Positions 39,701-48,010 of a DNA stretch of 64,000 nt are shown piece after piece (within the stretch, counting starts at the first letter, position 1; every line of letters begins with the position of its first letter). This DNA is from Rhynochetos jubatus (Eukaryota; Chordata; Aves; Eurypygiformes; Rhynochetidae): the NCBI GenBank assembly GCA_027574665.1, contig CM050654.1, positions 32,755,722-32,819,721 on the forward strand, given 5' to 3'. The position numbers were made by a program, and so were the translations under genes. The notes below the pieces were generated by a model, which worked only from the letters and a program-made list of their open reading frames with translations, ran no database searches and was not told where the DNA came from.

Positions 39701-42700
39701 CTCTGTCACCAGGCTCCTGCATGAATCACTGCTTTTGTCCTGTGATCTAAAAAGAACGATGTCAAACACTGATGCGGCCACCCTGGGGAGAGGATCACTG
39801 CCTATTTGCATGTTTTAGAATTATAAACTTAAAAAAAACCCCTCACTTTCATAACAAAAAGCAGTTTCAAAATTGAACAACCGGGATTTGCGACAGCTGA
39901 TTTATTAACAGCATTAAACTCACATTTTAATTTTTCAGAACTTTTACCTTCAAAAGCTCCGATCCTTCCAAACAACGAGATAACAAAGAGCAAAACCCCA
40001 AAGGCAAACGGCGTGGAAGATAAACAACGTGCTCACAGACCACCACAGGCTGGCCCTTACCCACAGAACGGACGCCGAGTAGCAGGCACCTCTCGCTCTC
40101 CCTGTACTCGTGGGGAGTTTTGTGCAGAGGATCCAGCCCTGCCAAAAAACACCTTCCTTCCTGCTCGGGCGAGGAGCAAATGCCTCGCTGGGCAAGGAGC
40201 AAAAGCCTCTGCACAAACCTAGCTGCAGCCTTAAGGGCCAGCATAACCTCTGTGTCTGGGGGTTCAGTTTAGGTTGGATTTTCAGAAAGAGAAGGCACTT
40301 TGTACCTCCAAAAGCATTCAAGCATCATTTCAGAGCTTGGGACCTTCCAACCCTCTTGCACACGGCTGAAATTTGTTTTCCAGGGTCAGAAGTTTTCCCT
40401 GGTGCTCCAGCCCACCTTCCCCTGCTGACAAATCGCTCAGCGGTGCGCAGTGATTCCAACCGTACGGTCAGCAATCTCCTCCAGTGCCCGGCGCTTCGTT
40501 AACGTCTGGCTTCGCTTCCCCTGCCGGTACTCGTATTACAGGCCATGTCCACATCCCTCCTTTCCATCCTGGCTCCTGCAACGCTCGTTTCTGAGGTCAT
40601 GCTAGCCTTGACGGGGGTATGTTTACCACCAGCGCTAAAAGGCTGCTTCTCAGCTTTGGGGTTGGTTGAAATCCCAGATTATTTTTTTTTTCCTTTTCCC
40701 CGACTTTTTTTTTTTTTTTGTGTGAAACAACAGAAACATATCCAGGATGTTGCTATCAGAAAATCCTATTTTGGTTCAGCATCCCGCTGCCTTTGACAGA
40801 GGCTTTATCTGGTCAGGGGGGAAGAGAGCCAAGGTTTGCTATAAACACAGCTGCTGGCTGGGTCAGCACCACAGCCCAACTACAATCCCATCCTCCTTTT
40901 TAAAAGGGCAATTGTTCTTTTTCTTCAACAGCTTACCCTTGGGTTAAAAGGGTTAATAAATACGACACACTTCAGTTAAGAACAAAAAAAAAAACTCCCA
41001 AAGAATAAAAGCACACACACGCAAATGTACACGTAGCCTTGGGCTTTTCCAGAATCTGCTGGTGGCACCAGGCTACGGCAGCAGCTAGTTAATGAGCAAT
41101 CCAACGGGTCCCTCAGAAGAAAGAGTTAACATGAAGACCAGGGAGCGAGGCTGGACTCACAGCAACAGAGAAAGTGGGAAGACAAAGCCCCCCCTTAAAC
41201 ACCGATGCTTATTTATGTACTCGTGCTGGAAGGGGTTAGCGCAGCGTTACAACAGTCGGGAACATTTGGGCGAGATTAGGCTGCCCTGGAATGGCAAAGC
41301 TTTACCAGCCCCAGCTCTGGAAACTTATAGCAAGAGCCCGACTGCGATCGGCTCGATATATGGTTGTCCGCTGCCAGGGGAGCTCTCTGCCAACCCCGAC
41401 TTCCCCTCCCTTCCCTTCTACGCTGGCTTCCAGCTGTACCAGGTTTTCTTTTATTTACTGGCTTTATCTGTGTTCGCTCCAGCAATAACTAGCTTTCAAA
41501 GGAGACGTGGAGGAACTCAGATCAGGAGGAAAAGGGAGCTAGGAAAACCCTCCCGATTTCTCCACCACGATGACTGCAGCTCCCCTCAAAGCCTCCAGCG
41601 AAGCCATTCTCAGTACAAAGTGCAAGTGTCTTCCTGCTCCTTTTGGAAGATGTCCACTGTGCCTGTGACATGAACTCTGCCCAAAGCTCAAATTCCACCC
41701 ATCCCTGGGGGAGCTTTCCTTCTTTTAAGGGGAAATTTTAAGGGACAATACCACGTTTTGCATCAGGAGGGGAGCAGAGACACTCTTCCAGGCTCTGGCC
41801 CTCAGCGAGGTGCTATGCTTTCCGAGCGGAAGACCCTCTGGCAGTGATGACAATTTCACCCAACCGAGGGTTGCCGTGGGGACTCCGACACTGACACGTT
41901 TGGAAGAGACCTGCTTCAGTGCTGCTGGGAAGATGGCCAAGTAGCTGTAACTACAGCAATACGCTTTACCTGAAAAGCGGTTATTTCATCTCAACAGTAC
42001 AACACAAGGGTGTCCCTGTTCACTGTCAAGGTTGGTTGTTGTGTTTTCCTCTTTCTTTCCTAAAGCTGAAGTAGGAAACTGCTTACAAAGACCACTTCAG
42101 CTTTTCCATTTTAGTGGAACTTTTTGAAATGCTACAAAATACCAGAGAACATAAGCAATGCCTACAATGAACAGCACAGAATCCAACACACCCAGGTGGT
42201 GATGGAGATAGGAGGTAAGGAGGTGTGTAGGAAAACACCTATCCACACGCTCAACCCAGTCACCACTCACCACGAGCCATCCCGTCCTCAGGAAAAGCAC
42301 CACTCCAAAAATGTTGATCATGCAGGAGGTGAAAACGCCATCCCACGTTCCAAAAAGCACCGGCTCCCACACAAACAGCTGGATCTTCCACCAGGGCTTG
42401 GTCTGCGTTTGAGATACCTAGAGGAAAGCACAGCCTTCGTTTTTACCTCTCGTGCTTCACGGGCAGGCTGCAGCAGTGTGCAACAGCCATTCACCAGCAG
42501 TGGGATGGCCACCAACGCCTGCTAAAACATCACATTGCTGCAAGTGGTCTCTTAGACGAAGGGGCAGCAGAGCTGTTGGGATCACTGGGCCTTGGAAGAG
42601 AGGGTTCCCAGTAATACCCTATTTATATTCCTGCAGGATAAGCAGCAACCGAACCCTACTCCACCTCTGTGAATTAACCCCATTGATGATGTTACATGAA

Positions 42701-43276
42701 CCAAAAACACCATTCAAGGGGTCCTTTACAGAGACTGCATCTACAGTATGTGCTGCTTCTGTCCCTGCCAAACACTCCACCAAGGCAAGCAGGGTCCTCA
42801 GGGCACTGGAAAAGTCTCATAGATGGGATGACAAACCAGGCTGGGACCGACAGAGTAGGTTAAGATGGTCTACCCATCACACACATCCATCTCCAACAGA
42901 TCTGGGGATCAGGAGACTGTATTTCTAGAGAAGATACATGACTCAGGTACTTGGGGCACCAGTGAATTTCAGAGCTGCTAGAATCGAGAGCTGAAACTCC
43001 AGGGAAACCGCAGCTTTCTCACTGCAACTCTGGAAACAAGCCCCCTCTATCCCTTTCTAAATAAAGCCCCTCGGGTTTATGTAGCAGAAAGAAGGGCAGT
43101 CTTGCTACTTCAGTCCTTTCTACCTGCCACAGAGGTGACCAGGAGGAGTTGCAGAGACCATGGGGATGGAAACTTGGCCTATGAAGGAAAATGGCTCTCC
43201 GACATACCTGCTGTGCTTCCTCGTGGAACAGCTCTTGGACAGATCCCTCACTTCTGGCACCATTCAGGCTGAACAT
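642..43276 (-). CDS. SLC12A8: SLC12A8, solute carrier family 12 member 8 (spliced, 3'-incomplete)
   Basis: Membrane transporter of the APC superfamily, SLC12 (cation-chloride cotransporter, CCC9) branch. Joining minus-strand exons 43276-43208, 42417-42271, 39434-39243, 35731-35500, 18787-18674, 11383-11296, 8841-8754, 5577-5431, 2242-1570 and 739-642 gives 1848 nt, 616 uninterrupted codons, all introns GT-AG. Mammalian SLC12A8 has about 714 residues, so about 100 C-terminal codons lie left of the window. Hydrophobic segments run from about residue 41 to 409. A long polar tail follows and carries the conserved [11 protein letters not shown] (460-470) and [10 protein letters not shown] (505-514). 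Residue N227 (N-N-T) is a possible extracellular glycosylation site. In mammals the protein was reported as a nicotinamide mononucleotide transporter, a claim that is disputed; the substrate in birds is unknown. Identification rests on motifs such as [19 protein letters not shown] and [10 protein letters not shown]. Confidence 0.96.
740..1569 (-). other. SLC12A8: SLC12A8 intron 10
   Basis: An 830-bp GT-AG intron. It contains an A-rich run (about 752-764) and a faint MIR-like SINE relic near 945-1000. Nothing else recognised. Confidence 0.85.
945..1000 (+). repeat. MIR-like SINE relic
   Basis: The stretch tctgcctcagtttccc followed by tatttgtgaaa resembles the conserved MIR core that reads 'cctcagtttcctcatctgt' in other amniotes. 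Short and diverged, so tentative. Confidence 0.4.
1570..2242 (-). CDS. SLC12A8: SLC12A8 exon 10
   Basis: A 673-bp exon starting in phase 0 at acceptor tatgaaatag and ending one base into residue 584 (GAAG|GTAAGG). It encodes [16 protein letters not shown], two helices (about 366-385 and 388-409), then a polar, probably cytosolic region of about 170 residues. Most of that region is poorly conserved, with two islands recalled from mammals: [11 protein letters not shown] and the lysine-rich [12 protein letters not shown]. Confidence 0.95.
2243..5430 (-). other. SLC12A8: SLC12A8 intron 9
   Basis: A 3.2-kb GT-AG intron with a plus-strand CR1 fragment at 2,846-3,362 and a very AT-rich stretch at 4,370-4,520. 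The remainder shows no recognisable feature. Confidence 0.85.
2846..3362 (+). mobile_element. CR1 LINE 3' fragment
   Basis: A 5'-truncated non-LTR retrotransposon. The translated remnant at 3,065-3,268 carries the C terminus of the CR1 reverse-transcriptase protein ([19 protein letters not shown]), interrupted relative to the upstream remnant. The 3' end has the usual ggttggaactagatgatctt, ttaaggtcccttccaacc and an attctatgat tail. It inserted opposite to SLC12A8 transcription and is closely similar to the copy at 60,118-60,697. Confidence 0.93.
5431..5577 (-). CDS. SLC12A8: SLC12A8 exon 9
   Basis: A 147-bp, phase 0-0 exon (residues 311-359) between acceptor cttcctccag and donor GGG|GTCAGT. 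It encodes a helix plus the strongly conserved loop [20 protein letters not shown]. The donor is weaker than its neighbours (GTCAGT), but it joins exactly to the KGPNKTP of exon 10, as in mammals. Confidence 0.94.
5578..8753 (-). other. SLC12A8: SLC12A8 intron 8
   Basis: A 3.2-kb GT-AG intron. It holds a G/T-rich stretch at 7,626-7,700 with several G runs and a short GT repeat. No mobile element recognised. Confidence 0.85.
7626..7675 (+). repeat. G-rich low-complexity tract, possible G-quadruplex
   Basis: Runs of 8, 4, 3, 3 and 3 guanines are separated by short T-rich loops, followed by a (TG)n stretch to about 7,688. This meets a relaxed G-quadruplex pattern on the plus strand, which is the template strand for SLC12A8. 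Confidence 0.7.
8754..8841 (-). CDS. SLC12A8: SLC12A8 exon 8
   Basis: An 88-bp exon starting in phase 2 (acceptor tgtttgcag) and ending in phase 0 (AAG|GTAACT). It encodes residues 281-310: [17 protein letters not shown], a transmembrane helix, then RYDFMIAEK, as in mammals. Like exon 7 it was found through phase and homology. Confidence 0.95.
9122..9420 (+). mobile_element. CR1 LINE 3' tail
   Basis: A short 5'-truncated CR1. It has gggcctgtaacaacaggac and an RLDIRKK-type coding remnant, now shifted out of frame. It ends in ggttggactagatgatcttt and ttcccttccaacccaaac-like sequence with a tgattctgta tail. It is older or more diverged than the copies at 2.8 kb and 60 kb. The LTR-like element begins directly at its end. 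Confidence 0.9.
9421..10393 (+). mobile_element. Probable solo LTR of an avian endogenous retrovirus
   Basis: About 970 bp of non-coding interspersed-repeat sequence, starting ttgggtttgtgtggcaagg and ending near gggtcagccctccag. I recall this family as widespread in bird genomes. It has an AATAAA-type signal near 9,628, a T-rich segment near 10,185 and a set of 45-bp internal repeats at 9,879-10,013. There are no gag, pol or env frames, so it is a solo LTR or a non-autonomous element. Borders are approximate and I could not confirm a target-site duplication. The class assignment is from memory of the family. Confidence 0.6.
9879..10013 (+). repeat. 45-bp degenerate tandem repeats inside the LTR-like element
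   Basis: Three successive 45-bp units share ccgtggaagggacccac and gctggagcagttcgtgaa-like segments, with a shorter degenerate unit upstream. In one frame they read as a 15-residue peptide repeat built around PWEG-TLE-F-KNC. There is no evidence that it is translated. Confidence 0.8.
11296..11383 (-). CDS. SLC12A8: SLC12A8 exon 7
   Basis: An 88-bp exon starting in phase 1 (acceptor aaaatacag) and ending in phase 2 (ACCTC|GTAAGT). Its frame reads [20 protein letters not shown], the helix-loop segment conserved in SLC12 proteins (GFNM.GDL). It is too short to show as a long open frame and was found by looking for the missing residues between exons 6 and 8. Confidence 0.94.
11955..12062 (-). repeat. 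MIR-like SINE relic, antisense
   Basis: The segment reads ctttgcagatgggaaaacag, then cactgagagggcaagtgatt, then gtcccagcatcacgtag. This follows the reverse complement of the MIR core in order and spacing. The copy is old and heavily diverged. Confidence 0.6.
12990..13085 (+). repeat. MIR-like SINE relic, sense
   Basis: The order tgtgtccccatctgtgagat, gggaattgtaacactccct, tgtcatgaggataacacatt and acaaggcact parallels the MIR core and 3' half (cctcatctgtaaaatgggg ... tgtgaggattaaatgag). Diverged but collinear over about 95 bp. Confidence 0.6.
15033..15120. repeat. Palindromic MITE-like hairpin element
   Basis: Two 40-bp arms (15,033-15,072 and 15,081-15,120) flank an 8-bp loop, agacttca. The inner 24 bp of each arm match with only 3 or so mismatches (tgatgtaagctggcac against tgatgtaaactggcac). 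The outer arms are more diverged (gggccaaatt against gggctaagtt). The sequence resembles old hairpin repeats that I recall from turtle and crocodilian genomes. Confidence 0.75.
18674..18787 (-). CDS. SLC12A8: SLC12A8 exon 6
   Basis: A 114-bp, phase 1-1 exon (residues 214-252) between acceptor tctttgcag and donor ACAG|GTACAG. It encodes an extracellular-loop-like stretch with the sequon N227-N-T, then [16 protein letters not shown], the start of the next helix. It lies 16.7 kb downstream of exon 5, across the longest intron of the gene. Confidence 0.95.
18788..35499 (-). other. SLC12A8: SLC12A8 intron 5
   Basis: The longest intron, 16.7 kb, GT-AG. It contains an old antisense LINE relic (20,920-21,270), a TC run (23,596-23,611) and AT-rich, repeat-free blocks at 22,190-22,730 and 30,590-31,240 that could be regulatory. 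Several open frames of 120-233 codons (for example 33,499-34,200, plus) have no recognisable homology or conserved composition and look like chance frames. Confidence 0.85.
20920..21270 (-). mobile_element. Ancient CR1/L2-type LINE reverse-transcriptase relic
   Basis: On the minus strand a degraded frame reads [15 protein letters not shown], then [11 protein letters not shown], then after a frame change a [14 protein letters not shown] motif. Order and spacing follow the CR1/L2 family RT (QGS.LGPVLF.IFIN, FADDTKLG, KCKVLHLGRN). The catalytic FADD has become FADK and the frame is broken, so the copy is dead. It lies in the same orientation as SLC12A8. Confidence 0.72.
35500..35731 (-). CDS. 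SLC12A8: SLC12A8 exon 5
   Basis: A 232-bp exon that starts in phase 0 (acceptor tttccatcag) and ends one base into residue 214 (CAG|GTAAAA). It encodes [14 protein letters not shown] followed by two long hydrophobic helices, about residues 160-181 and 185-208, including [20 protein letters not shown] shorter exon starting at the internal gttgcag just downstream would lose the CVAG residues that mammals have, so the longer form is chosen. Confidence 0.95.
35732..39242 (-). other. SLC12A8: SLC12A8 intron 4
   Basis: A 3.5-kb GT-AG intron. A 23-base A run followed by five Gs lies at 36,081-36,108. No mobile element or exon recognised in the rest. Confidence 0.85.
36081..36103 (+). repeat. A(23) homopolymer
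   Basis: Twenty-three consecutive A residues on the plus strand, followed by GGGGG. No recognisable retroposed sequence lies immediately upstream, so it is recorded only as a simple repeat. Confidence 0.9.
39243..39434 (-). CDS. SLC12A8: SLC12A8 exon 4
   Basis: A 192-bp, phase 0-0 exon for residues 73-136. The acceptor is excellent: on the minus strand a T-tract of more than ten bases precedes tcattccag. The donor is CAG|GTAATT. It encodes the second and third hydrophobic segments, with [20 protein letters not shown] and the [10 protein letters not shown] signature. Between them residues 102-105 read CEKC, where my recollection of the mammalian protein has GERS. Confidence 0.96.
39435..42270 (-). 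other. SLC12A8: SLC12A8 intron 3
   Basis: A 2.8-kb GT-AG intron. T-rich tracts lie at 40,682-40,720 and an A run at 40,984-40,995; the A run at 39,449-39,462 forms the polypyrimidine tract of the exon 4 acceptor. The open frame at 41,092-41,673 has no recognisable homology. Confidence 0.85.
42271..42417 (-). CDS. SLC12A8: SLC12A8 exon 3
   Basis: A 147-bp, phase 0-0 exon for residues 24-72, between acceptor cctctag and donor GTG|GTGAGT. It holds the membrane-proximal KPWWK and the first transmembrane helix (about 41-63), with the family-typical [20 protein letters not shown]. The match to mammalian SLC12A8 is close to identical in this helix. Confidence 0.96.
42418..43207 (-). other. SLC12A8: SLC12A8 intron 2
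   Basis: A 790-bp GT-AG intron, the smallest in the gene, with no repeat or other feature recognised. Confidence 0.88.
43208..43276 (-). CDS. SLC12A8: SLC12A8 exon 2, start codon
   Basis: First coding exon, residues 1-23, ending phase 0 at CAG|GTATGT. It carries [11 protein letters not shown], which matches the N terminus of mammalian SLC12A8. The ATG at 43276-43274 has A at -3 and is the first ATG upstream of the conserved segment. The 12 residues before VQELF differ from mammals, so the start is well supported but not certain. The upstream 5'UTR part of the exon begins at an unresolved acceptor, either a ttgtag ending at 43313 or a gggcag ending at 43300. Confidence 0.88.
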
Positions 43277-43312
43277 GGTATCCTTTCCGTTGTCTCTGCC
43301 TGCCCAGCACGC

Positions 43313-46300
43313 AGCTCGAACACTACAACAGGCGAGGCTGATCCGAGCAGAAGGTCAGCTATTCTCCTCGGTCAAATTCCTGCGGTGCTGGATCCTTCGT
43401 TGTAGAAGATTCATGGTTTTATTGCACTTTACTGTGAAAGCAGGAAGGACAGAAGACACGACTGTTGCTTTCTTCGTCTGCAGAAGCACGTATTACCCAG
43501 ACGGAGCTGACAGCGGCTCGTGGCAGATGCGGAGCCACAGAGTAACACTACGGCGGGCAGAGAGCCACACTCCCCCAGCACCTTCCCAGGGCCCACCCAC
43601 GGCATCAGCCCTACATTTAACGGCCCTTCGTGGCCTTTTCTGGATCTATCCACAGCCCTGGCTCCCCAGCATCCTGCAGCACTAGTTCCACAGCTTCCCC
43701 ACATGCTGTCTGGGAAAAGTATTTCCTTTCACTGGTTTTAAACCGGGTGCCTGGTAATTTCATTGCATGCCCCCGTGCTCCAGTGACATGGGACACATGG
43801 ACTACTTACTTCCCAGCACCACTAATCACTTCACAGCCCTGATCACATCCCCTTCGGCTGTACCTCTCACAGACTAAAGTCCTGACAAAGTAACCTCTCC
43901 CCTGACAAGTGACCTCGTTACCTCACTCTGTCCCTCTCCAGAGTTGGAACCGCAGCAGCTGAAGGTGTCCACCACCACAGACCCACGCTCTGCATTCCTG
44001 ATGCTCTCCGCCACATCCCCTGCACTGATGCACAGGGGTCTTTCTTCATGGTCATACCCACCCGTGGCGGTACAGTCATCCCCCCTGCAGCGGCCCAACT
44101 CCAGATCCGTACCCGCCACAGGCAGACTCGGGCAGTGGGTCAGGCTTAGCTCAACACCATGTAGCAAGAAAGCAGCATCAGGCTTTACTTCAAGGATAAC
44201 TTAGCACATCTTTACAGAAGAGGACAGCTAGCACAAGCATTTCTCTGCCTCAAAACTGCTGGCTCCTCTCCTCATCAGGGTGGTTTACATATGAAGTTTT
44301 CCCTCTAATTGTGGAGACCTGCTTTTACACACCTCCCTTCCAGCTGGCTGCAAGTCTTAACTTCCCCCAAATGGTCTTGTGATGGCCACCAACCAGTTAG
44401 CCACAGTCTCCCACACCGATTGCCAACAGAGCCTTTTGGGCCATTCCTCAGCACAGCCACGCCACCCCTAAGTGAGACGAAGAGGGCTGCAGCCAGAGGG
44501 GAGTGAGGCATGCTCCGCAGACGTGGGGAGGGCAGTTTGTCTGGATCACTGGCTAGTCGAGCTCACATGTTTATAAGAATCAACCATGATCACACGTGGC
44601 TTGTACCAGCGGCTGGACACCATTCCTGAGACCAGAGACCAAATTCATCACGGGCACAGTGTAGGAACCCCCGACTCCTCAAGTTCGCAAGCTACAGAGA
44701 CAAGACAACCAACAGGAGCGTGCTTTTCCGATTGCACAAGGACAGAGACATACAGCAACTGCTTTGGCACACTCTGCAGCAAGGTCTGAATCCGCTTCCA
44801 GGTCAGCACTTTCACCATCCTACCCTTATTATTCTGCTTTTAAATACCCAGTAACAAGTAACCGACACTGCCGCTGCTTCGCCACGGTGTCTCTCTCCCG
44901 CACCTGCGATACCATGGCCAGCACGGGAGGCTTTCCTTCACCCTGTCCACACGGCCAGTGGAGCAGCACCGAAGCCGTAAGAGTTCATTGATTCCCTGCT
45001 GCTCCCTCCCCTCTTTTTGGAGCAAATAAGCCTTCACAATATCACACGTGGCTGCTGTTACGGAGGGTTCAAGCAGGGCAAGAGCAGCAGGAGCAGATGA
45101 ACTCTAAAACAAAGCTCGTGTTTCTATGCGAACAGCCAGAGTAGTAAAAAAGGAAGAAAACACACGACACGGAAGATTACAATTGAATGGCCATATTCTC
45201 CTAAGGTTCCCCGCGGCAGCCCTTCCTCGCCAGATTTCACTCAGTAGAGGACTCACTGCGGCATTCCCAACTCCTATCTTTCACAGCAGTTCCAGACAGG
45301 TGTAGGAAGAACAGGGAGTCACCAGCCTGTGTCCCCTGGCACGCCTAAACCCCTCCACCGAGGGAGCCCAGGGGAGCTGGCGCCGACCCCCGGCAGCAGC
45401 GTTTGAGGCACACGTATCATCAGTCCGAAACTTGCGCAACAGACAGAATCCACGCATGGATTTCAGACCTGGCGCTCACCTTGCAGGAAACGTGACTCTC
45501 CTAGACACTTAAACCCCTTCATCTCACCCTTTCCTTCCTTTTTCTCAGCGTTAAACCCCCTCTCCTGCCCTGTGCTCCCGTGCCCTTCCCGCTCGCCTCG
45601 GTGCAAGAGCTTTTTCCTCTGCGATCGCAGGAGATCGCTTCCCCGCGATTGCTCCTCCGCGGCGTTTCCAACCGCCCAGTATCGTATTGCTCGATTCCAC
45701 AACCGTTTACATCCCTCTCCAACGTATGGATCCGCTCGGCCCTGCGAGGCAACCGCCGCAAACACAGGACGGGGCGTAAAGCGCGGAGGGGAGAGCTGAA
45801 CAAACACAGGACGGACGACGCACGCCCAGCCGCGTCCCGACCCACGCGACGGGAGCCTAACGTTTGCGATTTAGGGTTGGCAAGCGGGTAGTCCTCGGGG
45901 CAGGAGCCGTCCTCTCGTCCCCCGCGGCTTCCAGCGGGGTTTCCACGCAGCTGCTCTGAGAGGTACTTTTGCGGCAGCGTTATCTATCTAGGTCGGTCAC
46001 CAACCCGACGGAGCTTTTTCTGCTCTACAGGCTAGTCTGCCAAAAAACCCAACCAGGCACAGTCTAAGCGAGCCTCTAACTCACAAGTTAATTGGTGTTA
46101 TTTTTCCTCGAGTTTCTCCCAAGGACGCTAGCCAGTCTATAAATTAAAGGAGAATGGCTGGTTTAATCCTCCCATACCATTTAGCGCCCGAGAGAGCGGA
46201 AGAGCGTTAGCAAACCTCCTCGTGGAAACGTCGCGAAGGCTCGTCTTCTTTTCCCCGAGTCGCTTCTGTTTTTAATTACAAACCCAGATTCCTACAGGTG

Positions 46301-47723
46301 AAGTTTCCACGCCCTCCGCACCCTTTCAAAGCCACGGTATTTTATTAATCGTCACGTAACAGCCATTATCTGAGCCCAGAGCCACTCGACAGCCGGCCGG
46401 TTTTAAAGAGGAGAGGTGAACGCCGTCCCAAGCGCGGCTGCGTGTGGTCCCGCGGCCTCCGAAGCCTCCGCTCCCGCCAGAGGATGCGCTTCCAAGCCTC
46501 CCTCCCACAAGGCACCCAGCAGCCAACAGCACTGGAGTTTTAATAAATCCCCTTGACCTCCTCTCCAGGTCAAGTCCTTAAAAACACCTAATTTAGGGGA
46601 CCCCGAGGAGGGCAGGAACTAAAGGGAAACGAAGCGGCCGTCAGCGCAGCATCCGAGCGCGTGGTTATCTGCCGTTGCCCGCTCCCTGCCGCAGCCGGGA
46701 CGATTGCCCAACCCGCTCCGCTCTCGCGTGTCTCCGCGCTAACCGCGCAGGTGGGACAGGCGCCCGGGCTGGCCGCGGCAGCCGCCCTTCCCCGCCGCGC
46801 TCGGACGGCTGCGGGCTGGGCCCAGAGGCCTCCGCGACTCCGCGGCTCGGCGCTGCCGCCCGGCCCGCGCCCTCCCCCTCCCGGAAAGGCTCCCGGAAAA
46901 GTACCTGCACCCTCTTCCTTCTTCTTTTCCCTGTTATTTTTGCCTTTTTTCCATTTTCTTTTGTCCCCTTTTTTCCCTTCTTTTTTGTTTTCCTTTCACC
47001 TTTTTGTCCCCTTTTTTCCCTTCTTTTTTGTTTTCCTTTCACCTTTTTGTCCCCTTTTTTCCTTTCTTTTTTGTTTTCCTTTCACCTTTTTGTCCCCTTT
47101 TTTCCCTTCTTTTTTGTTTTCCTTTCACCTTTTTGTCCCCTTTTTTCCCTTCTTTTTTGTTTTCCTTTCACCTTTTTGTCCCCTTTTTTCCCTTCTTTTT
47201 TGTTTTCCTTTCACCTTTTTGTCCCCTTTTTTCCCTTCTTTTTTGTTTTCCTTTCACCTTTTTGTCCCCTTTTTTCCCTTCTTTTTTGTTTTCCTTTCAC
47301 CTTTTTGTCCCCTTTTTTCCCTTCTTTTTTGTTTTCCTTTCACCTTTTTGTCCCCTTTTTTCCCTTCTTTTTTGTTTTCCTTTCACCTTTTTGTCCCCTT
47401 TTTTCCCTTCTTTTTTGTTTTCCTTTCACCTTTTTGTCCCCTTTTTTCCCTTTTTTCTTTTTTAGTCTTTTTTTTTTTTCTCATTTTTTCGCCTTTTTTT
47501 TTTCTCTTTGGCCTTTTTTCTTGTACCTTTTTTTATTTTTCCCTAATTCCCCCCAGCCCCCGGTTTTATTTTCGAGCTTTCCTTCCTTTCCTTCCCCCCC
47601 TCTCCCCCCCGCCCCGAGCCACCGCGAGGCCCCGCCGGAGGGAGCAGCGGGCAGAGCAAAGCAGAGGAAGGTGCAACCCGCGCGGTGCCCCCCGGGCTCC
47701 CCCGCCGCCCCGGCCCCACTCAC
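43313..47723 (-). other. SLC12A8: Predicted SLC12A8 intron 1 (5'UTR intron)
   Basis: About 4.4 kb between the predicted exon 1 donor (GT at 47723-47722) and the exon 2 acceptor (near 43,300-43,313). GC content rises from about 45,400 towards the CpG island. The 43-bp minisatellite lies within its first 800 bp, so its purine-rich strand would be transcribed. The boundaries depend on the predicted exon 1. Confidence 0.5.
46961..47460. repeat. 43-bp polypyrimidine minisatellite, 11 full periods plus a partial unit
   Basis: The anchor tgtcccc recurs exactly every 43 bp, at 46962, 47005 and so on to 47435. Copies are nearly identical; a ttccttt variant appears near 47,060. The plus strand is almost pure C/T, and the minus strand, which is the SLC12A8 sense strand, is almost pure A/G. 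Because 43 is one more than a multiple of three, the array is open in several frames and yields artificial F/P/S/L-rich frames of over 400 codons. These are not genes. Confidence 0.97.
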
Positions 47724-48010
47724 CTGGCTGCGCCCGGCCGCCGCCCCCCCCCCCTCCCCCCCGCCCGCTCTCCCGCGGCGCCGCCTCCGCGCGGGGCCGG
47801 CCCCGGCCGGCTGCCACGTCTGCCCGGGCAGCGCTGCCCTCCCCGCCCGCTCGGCACCGTTTCCACGCGCACCCGGGGGAACGCGCCGGTGCCTTCTCCC
47901 GCGGAACCGAACTCACGCAGCCGCGGGGCAGAGCACCACTGACCATTTGAATTAGGGGCCGTTTTAATTTTCAGTCGCGCATCCACGCAATCCAGCGAAC
48001 CCGCTCTGGT
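47724..48010 (-). promoter_or_regulatory. SLC12A8: Predicted SLC12A8 non-coding exon 1 and core promoter
   Basis: GC-rich, CpG-dense DNA with several GC boxes (ccgccc runs) and no TATA box that I can see. A strong minus-strand donor, GCCAG|GTGAGT, ends at 47724, consistent with a 5'UTR exon spliced to exon 2. The transcription start is not visible. Alternative donors are GCTGC|GTGAGT near 47,890 and GTGCAG|GTACTT at 46905. This is inference from composition and splice motifs only. Confidence 0.5.

Noticed and set aside
41092..41673. 193-codon plus-strand open frame in intron 3
   Set aside because: No homology recognised, no supporting splice structure, opposite strand to the gene.
46661..47955. 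Two plus-strand frames of more than 425 codons
   Set aside because: They are generated by the 43-bp minisatellite and its CpG-rich flanks, not by a gene.
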